A DNA stretch of 64,000 nt from Dehalobacter sp. 12DCB1. GTDB lineage: Bacteria; Bacillota; Desulfitobacteriia; Desulfitobacteriales; Syntrophobotulaceae. Positions 35,997-43,497 of this stretch are shown here, one piece after another. A model generated the notes under the pieces. It searched no databases. It saw only the letters and a program-made list of their open reading frames with translations, and had not been told where the DNA came from. Location of the stretch: the NCBI RefSeq assembly GCF_004343605.1, contig NZ_POSF01000002.1, forward strand, positions 346,745 through 410,744, in the 5' to 3' direction. The first letter of the stretch is position 1. The number at the start of each line of letters is the position of its first letter. A program made the position numbers and the translations under genes.

Positions 35997-36089
35997 GATC
36001 ATAAGTTCATTATCATTGTTCTGTGGCCCACAGACTGATTATAAGGTCGTTTATGTAAGTCTGCATGTATTAGACCTTCCATGGCTTGC

Positions 36090-36145
36090 GTTCATGGTAT
36101 CACGGCATTAAGTTATCCATGGACATCGCCGCGTTCCGCATCAGC
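36090..36145. repeat. Degraded 50-base repeat module
   Basis: CGGCATTAAGTTATCCATGGACATCGCCGCG resembles the reverse strand of the 13938 module (GCATTAGTCCATCCGTGGAC). Boundaries are approximate. It sits between repeat copies C and D. Confidence 0.45.
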
Positions 36146-36189
36146 AGTCTAGCTGGACGCGCTTAGTACATCTTTTTATTACTAACACA

Positions 36190-36400
36190 ACGTTCTCAAA
36201 TTCCCTGCTCGAATCATTCATACAAGCTTGATTACCCTAAATTAGGTCTGTGTGCCACAGTTCCAGCGTTAAGCGGAGCATGGAGGCGGAGCGCGGCTGT
36301 TAACGTCCATGGATGGACTAATGTCGCGGTGCTATGGAGGGCAAGGAGCGACAAGCCACGGATGGCGCAACAGCCGAGAGCGGAATGTGGCGCGCAGACC
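36190..36400. repeat. Dispersed palindromic repeat, copy D, with nested module
   Basis: The arm 36190-36244 is the reverse complement of the 55-base arm of copy A with only a few changes. The core 36245-36400 starts GGTCTGTGTGCCACAGTTCC and ends GGAATGTGGCGCGCAGACC. Its central CCATGGATGG is expanded by about 50 bases (36306-36365) identical in type to the 13938 module. This nesting shows the two repeat types are related. Confidence 0.82.
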
Positions 36401-36506
36401 AGACCCAAATGAACATATTTCTCAAACTATTTAAAGATCAATGTACGAGAAGAAGTAGCCAAAATAGGTTTAGTAAAGTAAGTTTAATCTAGGAGTAAAG
36501 ATAAAT

Positions 36507-37727
36507 ATGCGTATTTTGCTTTTGACGCAGTATTTTCCGCCGGAGAAGGGGGCGGCTCAGGTAAGGCTCTGGGAGCTGGCCAAAGGTCTGCGGAACCAGG
36601 GGAATATGATTACGGTCGTAACTGCCTTTCCGAACCATCCCGCAGGGATCATCCCGGATGAATACCGGGGGAAAGTGTTTGCGCGTGAGGATATGGAAGG
36701 GATCGTTGTTCTGAGAACCTGCATCTATCCGGTGAAGCGGGGCAGATTCTGGCTGCGTTTGCTGAATTATTTTTCTTTTGTGTTTTCTGCTTTTTTAGGA
36801 ATCTGCCGCAGCGGTCCCCAAGACTTGATCGTTGTGGAATCTCCGCCGCTTTTTATCGGTTTTACAGCTGTCATTACTTCTTTCTTTAAAAGAGCACCCT
36901 ATATCTTCAATGTCTCCGATCTGTGGCCGGAATCCGCGGTGCAGCTCGGGCTTGTCACGAATAAGCAGCTTATCGGCATGTGCGAGTGGCTGGAACGTTG
37001 TTTTTACCGCAAGGCATTTAAGCTTTCGGCCCAGACCCAGGGCATTGTGGACGGGTTGAAAAAGAAAGGGGTCAAAGCTGAAGATATCTTATTCCTGCCT
37101 AACGGAGTGGATACCGAACTTTTTAAACCAAGGCCCAAAGACCCGGTGCTGGAAAAGAAGCTTGGTCTGCAGGGAAAATACGTGATCCTGTATGCCGGGA
37201 CGATGGGGTATGCCCATGGGATTGAGACAGCGCTTGAGGCCGCCGATCTGCTGCGCGCCGAGCCGGAAATATTCTTTCTGTTTGTCGGTGACGGTTCCGA
37301 AAGACCCCGGCTCGAACAGATTGCCCGGGAAAAGGATCTGCCCAATGTCCGCTTCATCGATTTCCAGCCGCTCGAAGAGATTCCACGTTATTATTCGTTA
37401 AGCAGTATCAGTCTTTCGACCCTCAGACGCTATAAGCTGTCGGAAGGGGTAAGGCCTTCCAAAGTATTCCCGGCAATGGCCAGCGGTCAGCCGCTGATCT
37501 ATGTCGGAGAGGGTGAAGGCGCCGAGATTGTCAAGGAGAGCGGCGGCGGAGTGGTGCTCGAACCCGAGAACCCCAAGATCCTTGCCGAGACGGTCTTGCG
37601 CCTAAAGGCAGATTCGGAAACCTGCAGGGTACTCTCCGAAAAGGGCCGGGAATATGTCATTAGGCACTATTCCTGGGACAGCATCGTCAGAAACTGGCTT
37701 GAGCAGCTTCATTTGAAGAAAGCCTAA
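36507..37727 (+). CDS. GT4 glycosyltransferase, WbuB-like
   Basis: 406 residues. It starts RILLLTQYFPPEKGAAQVRLWELAKGL with VVTAFPNHPAG, the pattern of GT4 enzymes such as WbuB (fucosamine transferase). The C-terminal domain has LYAGTMGYAHGIETALEAA, FLFVGDGSERPRL, FIDFQPLEEIPRYYSLSSISL and VRPSKVFPAMASGQPLIYVGEGEGAEI. ATG 36507 lies behind AGGAG. It follows the 700-base repeat stretch, so it probably has its own promoter, which I could not place with confidence. Confidence 0.86.
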   Translation: MRILLLTQYFPPEKGAAQVRLWELAKGLRNQGNMITVVTAFPNHPAGIIPDEYRGKVFAREDMEGIVVLRTCIYPVKRGRFWLRLLNYFSFVFSAFLGICRSGPQDLIVVESPPLFIGFTAVITSFFKRAPYIFNVSDLWPESAVQLGLVTNKQLIGMCEWLERCFYRKAFKLSAQTQGIVDGLKKKGVKAEDILFLPNGVDTELFKPRPKDPVLEKKLGLQGKYVILYAGTMGYAHGIETALEAADLLRAEPEIFFLFVGDGSERPRLEQIAREKDLPNVRFIDFQPLEEIPRYYSLSSISLSTLRRYKLSEGVRPSKVFPAMASGQPLIYVGEGEGAEIVKESGGGVVLEPENPKILAETVLRLKADSETCRVLSEKGREYVIRHYSWDSIVRNWLEQLHLKKA

Positions 37728-37929
37728 AGTTGTCTTTTGGCCAAAGCGTAGTAAAATAAAGTAGTCAATAAAAAATTAGCCAATGAACAAGGAATTAAAA
37801 ATATTGAAGAATAAGCGAAGTATAAAAACAATTAATGGATAAATTAAAAAGACAAAAATCAAATAAAAACTATAGAACAACATAATAGCATGATAGCAGA
37901 CACTGAAACGAAGAAAGAGGCGTAAGTTT

Positions 37930-39099
37930 ATGAGTCCACGACGCGAACAGTTCCTTCCCTATGCGCTACCGCTGATTGAAGATGATGATATTGAAGCTGT
38001 TGTCGACAGCCTGAAATCGAATTGGATTTCCAAGGGTCCAAAGACCGGAGAATTTGAAAAGCGTTTTGCCGAATATATCGGTGTCAAACATGCCATTGCG
38101 CTGAATTCCTGTACCGCAGGCCTGCACATCGCCCTGGTGGCTGCCGGAGTCGGAGCGGGCGATGAGGTGATCACCACGGCCATGACGTTTGCAGCCTCAG
38201 CGAATGTCATCATTCACTGCGGGGCAACTCCTGTTCTGGTAGATATTGATCCCAAAACCATGAATATCGATCCGGCAAAGATCGAAGAGAAGATTACTGC
38301 CAAGACCAAGGCAATTATTCCGGTTCATTTGGCCGGGCTGCCGTGCGAGATGGATGAAATAATGGTGATTGCGAAAAAATACAGCCTATTTGTTTTGGAA
38401 GATGCGGCCCATGGCACGTATACGAAGTATAAAGACAGAATGGTCGGCACGATTGGTGATGCGGCAGCCTTTTCATTCTATGCGACGAAGAATCTGGCGA
38501 CTGGTGAAGGTGGCATGGTGATGACCAACGATGATGAGCTTGCCAACAAGATGAGAGTCCTGAGCCTCCACGGCATGAGCCGGAATGCCTGGAACAGATT
38601 TTCTGAAAAAGGCTCCTGGTACTATGAGATTGAATACCCGGGATATAAATACAATATGACGGATATTCAGGCTGCGATGGGGATGACCCAGCTAGCCAAA
38701 CTGGAATCCATGCAGGCCAGAAGGGAAGTCATCTGGCAGCGTTATAACGCTGCTTTCAGCAAGCTTCCCGAAATAGAAGTTCCGATTGATTTTGCGTATG
38801 CCCGTCATGCCCGCCATTTGTATATGATCAGGCTGAATCTCGATAAACTTACGGTGGATCGGGCTGCATTTATTGAATTGCTCAAGGAAGAAAATATCGG
38901 CACCAGCGTTCACTATATTCCGCTTCCGTATCACCCGTATTACCGGGATACCTTTGGCTACAAACCCGGAGATTTTCCAAAGACGGAAGCGCTCTACGAG
39001 AGAATTATTTCCCTGCCGCTTTATCCCAGAATGAGTGATGCCGATGTTCAGGATGTTATTGAAGCCGTACAGCGTGTTATCGAAAAGGTCAGGTTATAA
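37930..39099 (+). CDS. DegT/DnrJ/EryC1 aminotransferase, PglE/PseC-like
   Basis: 389 residues, PLP-dependent. It starts REQFLPYALPLIEDDDIEAVVDSLKSNWISKGPKTGEFE, the usual opening of 4-amino-sugar aminotransferases. ALNSCTAGLHIALVAAGVG binds phosphate, and the Schiff-base Lys is in AFSFYATKNLATGEGG (about residue 187). It is expected to aminate the 4-keto-6-deoxy-UDP-HexNAc made by the 21802 dehydratase. No matching N-acetyltransferase of PglD type is nearby, unless the enzyme at 26697 serves both. The 200-base gap before it is very AT-rich. Confidence 0.87.
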   Translation: MSPRREQFLPYALPLIEDDDIEAVVDSLKSNWISKGPKTGEFEKRFAEYIGVKHAIALNSCTAGLHIALVAAGVGAGDEVITTAMTFAASANVIIHCGATPVLVDIDPKTMNIDPAKIEEKITAKTKAIIPVHLAGLPCEMDEIMVIAKKYSLFVLEDAAHGTYTKYKDRMVGTIGDAAAFSFYATKNLATGEGGMVMTNDDELANKMRVLSLHGMSRNAWNRFSEKGSWYYEIEYPGYKYNMTDIQAAMGMTQLAKLESMQARREVIWQRYNAAFSKLPEIEVPIDFAYARHARHLYMIRLNLDKLTVDRAAFIELLKEENIGTSVHYIPLPYHPYYRDTFGYKPGDFPKTEALYERIISLPLYPRMSDADVQDVIEAVQRVIEKVRL

Positions 39100-39222
39100 G
39101 AAGGAAGAACAGACTTTCTCCTCCGTTTCTTATAGAATTTAGGAAATTGTTCGAAATCACCTACGAAAGATAGTAAAAATATTTGTAAGAGGTGAAGCAG
39201 TAAAATCCCAAGGAGTGGTAAT

Positions 39223-39834
39223 TTGTTTGCGAAAAGGGTTTTAGACCTGTTGATTTCCATCCCGCTGCTCATTGTGTTATCCCCATTGTGGCTGATGATT
39301 GTCCTTTGGATCAAAGCCGATTCCAAAGGCCCCGCGGTCTTCAGGCAGGAAAGAGTGGGGCGGAATGGAGCGCTCTTCACGATCTATAAATTCCGAACCA
39401 TGGTTCCGAATGCAGATGCAGTGATGAAAGAAAAAATTGAGCAGCTGAAAAAAGAAGGCAAGTTTGATCCCGACAATTTCATCTTTCAGGATAAGGATGA
39501 CCCGCGGATTACGAAGAGCGGCAGATTCTTAAGGAAAAGCAGCCTAGATGAACTGCCCCAGCTTTTGAATATTATCAACGGTACGATGAGCATTGTTGGT
39601 CCGAGGCCGGAAGTTCCGGAAATCGTGGATCAGTATACGCACGAACAGCGTCATCGTCTGGACATGCCGCCGGGAGTGACCGGTCTAGCCCAGGTCAATG
39701 GCCGCAGTGAGCTGACACTCACGGAAACTCTGAAATATGACGTGGAATACGTCCAAAACTGGCGTTTCGGCCTTGATCTGAAGATACTTTGGAAGACGGT
39801 TTTCATTGTTTTAAACGGCAAGGGCGCGTACTAA
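39223..39834 (+). CDS. Initiating phosphoglycosyl transferase, PglC-like
   Basis: Transfers a phospho-sugar from its UDP form to undecaprenyl phosphate, the first step of repeat-unit assembly. 203 residues, the minimal monotopic type: one N-terminal re-entrant helix (FAKRVLDLLISIPLLIVLSPLWL), FRQERVGRNGALFTIYKFRTM, the catalytic Asp-Glu in RKSSLDELPQLLNI, VGPRPEVPE and PGVTGLAQVNGR. An insertion of about 25 residues follows the FRTM motif. The start is TTG 39223 with CAAGGAGTGG upstream. It is the last gene of the cluster, closed by a terminator at 39908. Confidence 0.92.
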   Translation: MFAKRVLDLLISIPLLIVLSPLWLMIVLWIKADSKGPAVFRQERVGRNGALFTIYKFRTMVPNADAVMKEKIEQLKKEGKFDPDNFIFQDKDDPRITKSGRFLRKSSLDELPQLLNIINGTMSIVGPRPEVPEIVDQYTHEQRHRLDMPPGVTGLAQVNGRSELTLTETLKYDVEYVQNWRFGLDLKILWKTVFIVLNGKGAY

Positions 39835-39907
39835 TATTGGAATGGTTCAGTACGTTTCTATAATGACTTACGTACTCTTCATGTATGATAAAAGAAACTT
39901 TTCCTGT

Positions 39908-39936
39908 GAGGCACTTCAGGTGTCTCTTCTTTTTTG
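39908..39936 (+). terminator. Terminator of the polysaccharide cluster
   Basis: GAGGCAC (39908-39914) pairs with GGTGTCTC (39919-39926; one bulge), followed by TTCTTTTTT. It separates the cluster from the convergent GH18 gene. Confidence 0.65.
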
Positions 39937-39962
39937 GGGGTATTGCTGATTTCGTTCCTTTC

Positions 39963-40943
39963 CTATTCCAGTAGTGCCGCAAATTGCCCGGCGCTCGCCT
40001 GGTCGAGCCAGGCCAAGGACCAGCAGCCTATCCCTCCGAGGTTAAATTCGTTTAGCAGGCTGAGTTTGCCGGACCAGCTCCGGCTGTCATCGTAGTACAC
40101 AGTCCAGCGATGACCGTGTTCATCCGTATAGCAATACGTCGGTGTCCCAATCGGATTGGAGGGCGAGGTCTCTCTATTCGTTATTGCGCGGTATCTTTCA
40201 GCAGTCTGGGTTGCTGCCGTAAGGCCCAACGCCTTGGATACCCAGCGTGTCCCGTCCTGCCGCCAGGCTCTGCCGTAGAACGGTATGCCCATCAGCACCT
40301 TCGAGGGAGGAATCCGTGTAACGGCATACGCCATGACCCGGCGCACCCAGTCCGACGGCGCGATCGGGCCCGGTGCGGAAGTGGCGTAATGCAGGTCATA
40401 GGACATAATCTGTACGTAGTCGGCATATCCGGATAGCTCAGCGTAGTTATACTGAACGCACCAGGGCTCTGCTATTTCGGAAGTCCGGGACATCACAGAG
40501 ACGAGCGTGAGCTTTCCTTCGGCGGATAACTGCGCATAGAGGGTTTTCATTAAAGCGGTAAGTCCCGGTCCGGTATCTGACGAGAGCGCTTCAAGATCGA
40601 CCAGAATCCCGTCCGCTCCGGTATCCCGGATGAGCTTCAGGCAGCTTTCCTTGAAAATACTGCGTTTCAGCGGGTCACGCAGCATATCCCCGGCAGTCTT
40701 GCCGCTGCCCAACACCATCGGAACCACTTTGGCACCGCTGCGCTGGCCGAGAGCGACCAGGTACTTCGGTATTTCAGGATCGGTGAAGACATAGCCAAAG
40801 CTGCCATCCGCCTGCAGCGGCCCTGCAAAATTCGGGACCAGGATATCAATTGATTTCAGAAGATTGCCGGAAACGCAGGCCAATTGTTTCTCGTAAGCTG
40901 ACTTACTGCCGTATCCATCCCAGAACTGAAGGTTAGTTGTCAT
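39963..40943 (-). CDS. GH18-family glycoside hydrolase without signal peptide
   Basis: 326 residues. The GH18 signature DxxxDxE is visible in DGILVDLEALS (catalytic Glu). SIDILVPNFAGPLQADGSFGY, VQIMSYDLHYATSAPGPIAPSDWV and GIPFYGRAW complete the barrel. The closest fold relatives in Firmicutes are spore-cortex or wall N-acetylglucosaminidases such as the YaaH/SleL type. It starts MTTNLQFWDG with no signal peptide or anchor, so it may be packed into the spore or exported otherwise. It is a paralogue of the C-terminal half of the 41245 product. Confidence 0.85.
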   Translation of the reverse strand: MTTNLQFWDGYGSKSAYEKQLACVSGNLLKSIDILVPNFAGPLQADGSFGYVFTDPEIPKYLVALGQRSGAKVVPMVLGSGKTAGDMLRDPLKRSIFKESCLKLIRDTGADGILVDLEALSSDTGPGLTALMKTLYAQLSAEGKLTLVSVMSRTSEIAEPWCVQYNYAELSGYADYVQIMSYDLHYATSAPGPIAPSDWVRRVMAYAVTRIPPSKVLMGIPFYGRAWRQDGTRWVSKALGLTAATQTAERYRAITNRETSPSNPIGTPTYCYTDEHGHRWTVYYDDSRSWSGKLSLLNEFNLGGIGCWSLAWLDQASAGQFAALLE

Positions 40944-41000
40944 CTTGAAACCCCACTTCTTAGTTTCTTATCTTCTGATATGAATATTCAGTAAGAAAAA

Positions 41001-41022
41001 AGAGGGTGCGTGAACACCCTCT
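41001..41022 (-). terminator. Terminator of the GH18-CWB2 gene
   Basis: AGAGGGTG at 41001-41008 pairs with CACCCTCT at 41015-41022. On the minus strand the stem is followed by TTTTTTCTTAC. It ends the transcript of the 41245 gene before the 39963 gene, so the two are separate units. Confidence 0.8.
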
Positions 41023-41063
41023 AGTACTAAATAGGTAAATTACAGTCAGACTTATGTATATCG

Positions 41064-41173
41064 GGCCTGTCTGCATGCCACAATTCCGCTTTCGGCCGTT
41101 GTGTCATCCTTGACACAAAAGGCCGCGCTTCGCTTCCTTGCTCCGCTTGACGCTGGAACTGTGGCATGCAGAC
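41064..41173. repeat. Dispersed palindromic repeat, copy E
   Basis: ATGCCACAATTCCGC at the left, GCTGGAACTGTGGCAT at the right, with the centre TTGTGTCATCCTTGACACAA in place of CCATCCATGG; compensating changes keep the inner hairpin. It lies in the 3' region of the GH18-CWB2 gene and fills much of the 300-base gap 40944-41244. Confidence 0.8.
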
Positions 41174-41244
41174 GAATCAAAGGTTGGTTAAGTAAATTCA
41201 GCATGCCAGATAATTAAGATCAACGTCATGGAGTCTGTTAAAAA

Positions 41245-43317
41245 TTAATTGATCCGCTCTTTTAGCAGCGGGTACAGCTCCGGAGTACTGACTTCGTTGA
41301 TCCAGCCCATGGACCAGCCGCCGACACCCCCGAGATTGTATTCGTCCATGATATCCAATTTTTCTCCCCAGCTGAGCCTGTCGTCAAAATAGGCTGTTCT
41401 GCTGTAGCCGCTTTCATCGACATACTTAAAGGTTGGTACGCCGATCGGGTCTGTCAACGTGGTCTCTCGGGTGATTGTAGCACAGAACTGGTCAGCGGTC
41501 TGCGTCGCGACTGCCCAGCCAAAGACCTTGGACACCCAGCCGCTTCCCTCCGTTCTCCAGGCCCTTCCGTAGTAAGGAACGCCCATCAGGATCTTCTCCG
41601 AAGGAATTTCAGTCACGGCATAAGCGATAACCTCTCTGACCCAATCCAGTGGCGCGATCGGGCCGGGAGCAGAGGTCGAATAATGTTTGTCATAGGACAT
41701 GATTTGGACATAATCGACATACTGCGCAAGGTCACTGTAATCGTACTCGTCGTACCAGGGTTGAGCGGTTGCAGAGGTTTTGGACATCACAGATACCATG
41801 ACCAGTTTTCCCTGCGGATGAAGTCGCGTATAAAGGTCCTGCATCAGGGCAGTCAGGCCTTCTTCAGAGCTTTCGGAGAGTGCTTCCATGTCGACCAGAA
41901 TGCCATCGGCATTGGTCTCCGCGATAAGTTTGACAGCACTGTTGATAAAGGTGCTGCGTTTGGTCGCGTTCTGCAGCACGGAATCAGCCGTACTGCCGCT
42001 GCTCATGACCATTGGCACGACCTGGGCACCTTTGCTCTGGCCCAAAGATACCAGATATTTGGGGGTTTCGGCGCTGCTGAAACGATAGGCAAAGCTGCCG
42101 TCAGCCTGAACGGCTCCTGCAAGGTTCGGAACCAGAATATCGATATAGTCCGCCAGATCACCCGGAACATAGGACAGCTGGTTTTCATAGGTTGTTTTAT
42201 TGGCATAGCCATCCCAGAACTGCAGCGATATTTTGGAACTGGTGCTGCCGATCCGGACAATATTTTGTACTGCTATGCTGATCACATCAAAACCGCCCAA
42301 GAAAAAGAAATTATTCACACTGGCTCTGTTTGTCCCGAGGTAGGTCGTCGTCGGCGTATTCTGCAAGGCATTTTCGTCTTTTGGAACCAGCAGGATCGGG
42401 TTATTATTTCTGGCAGCAAGTACAGAGCCTGCCAGTGCATCCGGGAAGGAACCACCTGTCGCCACGATCATCTTATCCATATTAAACGTAAGGTTCTTCA
42501 AGATGGCTACATTGGTCTTGTAGCGGTCCTGGTCACTCAGTCTGCTGACCGTATACCCGGCTGTCTGGAGCTGTTCTGCCACCGAAGCACTAATGGCGCT
42601 CTCACCGCCTATCAGGGTAATTTCAGTAACGCCGAGTTTCTGGAGCGCATTCAGGGTGGCTGTTGGGACTTTCTGCGTATCGGTCAGCAGCAGCGGGATT
42701 CCATTGGCTGCTGCGTAGGAAGAAATGCTCAGCGCATCGGCAAAGACTTTGCCTGAAGCTAGAAAAGCCCGGGTACTGTTTTCCACGGATGTCGTTGAAA
42801 TATTAGCTGCCGTTTCATAGCGGTCGTTTCCTTGGATCCGATAGGTCGTCAAGCCGTTAGCCTTCAGTGCATTTTCTACGCCCGACGATATCGCTCCTGT
42901 CCCGCCAAGGATAAAGACCGAGGAAGCATTCAGCCGTTGGATTTCCTGAAGGACTTCCGGGCGCAGCCGGTTGGATTCGGTCAGCAGCAGCGGTCCGCCG
43001 CCTACTACGGCACTGTTGGCAAGAACGGCTCCGGCCAGTGCATCCGGGAAGGCATCTCCGCGGGTCAGGACGACGCTGCTGGCATTGGTCCAGTTATTTG
43101 AAGATATTTCGACTGCGGTCTCATATCTGGTCTCTCCGGCAAAACGGGTAAAGGAAGTGGTACTGCTGTCTGCAGCATAGGCCGGCGCAAGGGCATCCTC
43201 CGTTCCCATAAACAGGCTGCACGTAAAGAAAGAAGCCAGGGTCAGAGTCGCTATTCCTTTTCTAACCAGGCTTGTCGCTTGCTTTTTTTGATGACTATTC
43301 ATTTTTAACTTGAACAT
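41245..43317 (-). CDS. Wall protein with three CWB2 repeats and a GH18 domain
   Basis: 690 residues. A signal peptide (about 1-48, basic head, ends near AYAADSS) is followed by three CWB2 repeats (about 55-345; RFAGETRYETA, RIQGNDRYETA, RLSDQDRYKTN) and a GH18 domain (about 360-690) with DGILVDMEALS, VQIMSYDKHYSTSAPGPIAPLDWV and GVPYYGRAW. Predicted to be exported, held by the wall polymer through CWB2, and to cut glycan. GGAGGAG sits before ATG 43317. It is divergent from the subtilisin-CWB2 gene, sharing a 180-base region. Confidence 0.9.
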   Translation of the reverse strand: MFKLKMNSHQKKQATSLVRKGIATLTLASFFTCSLFMGTEDALAPAYAADSSTTSFTRFAGETRYETAVEISSNNWTNASSVVLTRGDAFPDALAGAVLANSAVVGGGPLLLTESNRLRPEVLQEIQRLNASSVFILGGTGAISSGVENALKANGLTTYRIQGNDRYETAANISTTSVENSTRAFLASGKVFADALSISSYAAANGIPLLLTDTQKVPTATLNALQKLGVTEITLIGGESAISASVAEQLQTAGYTVSRLSDQDRYKTNVAILKNLTFNMDKMIVATGGSFPDALAGSVLAARNNNPILLVPKDENALQNTPTTTYLGTNRASVNNFFFLGGFDVISIAVQNIVRIGSTSSKISLQFWDGYANKTTYENQLSYVPGDLADYIDILVPNLAGAVQADGSFAYRFSSAETPKYLVSLGQSKGAQVVPMVMSSGSTADSVLQNATKRSTFINSAVKLIAETNADGILVDMEALSESSEEGLTALMQDLYTRLHPQGKLVMVSVMSKTSATAQPWYDEYDYSDLAQYVDYVQIMSYDKHYSTSAPGPIAPLDWVREVIAYAVTEIPSEKILMGVPYYGRAWRTEGSGWVSKVFGWAVATQTADQFCATITRETTLTDPIGVPTFKYVDESGYSRTAYFDDRLSWGEKLDIMDEYNLGGVGGWSMGWINEVSTPELYPLLKERIN

Positions 43318-43497
43318 AAAGATTCTCCTCCATATATTCTGTCTGGCAAAAAACTGGATATCTCTTTATTTCGCCATCAGACTCGAAAGTCCTGTTCAAA
43401 ATGCAGGAAAATATAAGATCTTGCCGAATTTGTGAAAAACATACAAAAACACAAATCTAAAAACAAATACAAAACACAAAAATGTGAGGACAAAAAA

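Noticed and set aside
12791..41173. CRISPR array interpretation of the repeated sequences
   Set aside because: Copies are kilobases apart, palindromic and without regular spacers, and no cas genes are present.
41683..42756. A 357-codon plus-strand frame opposite the GH18-CWB2 gene
   Set aside because: It is the antisense shadow of a gene with clear CWB2 and GH18 motifs and has no family pattern of its own.
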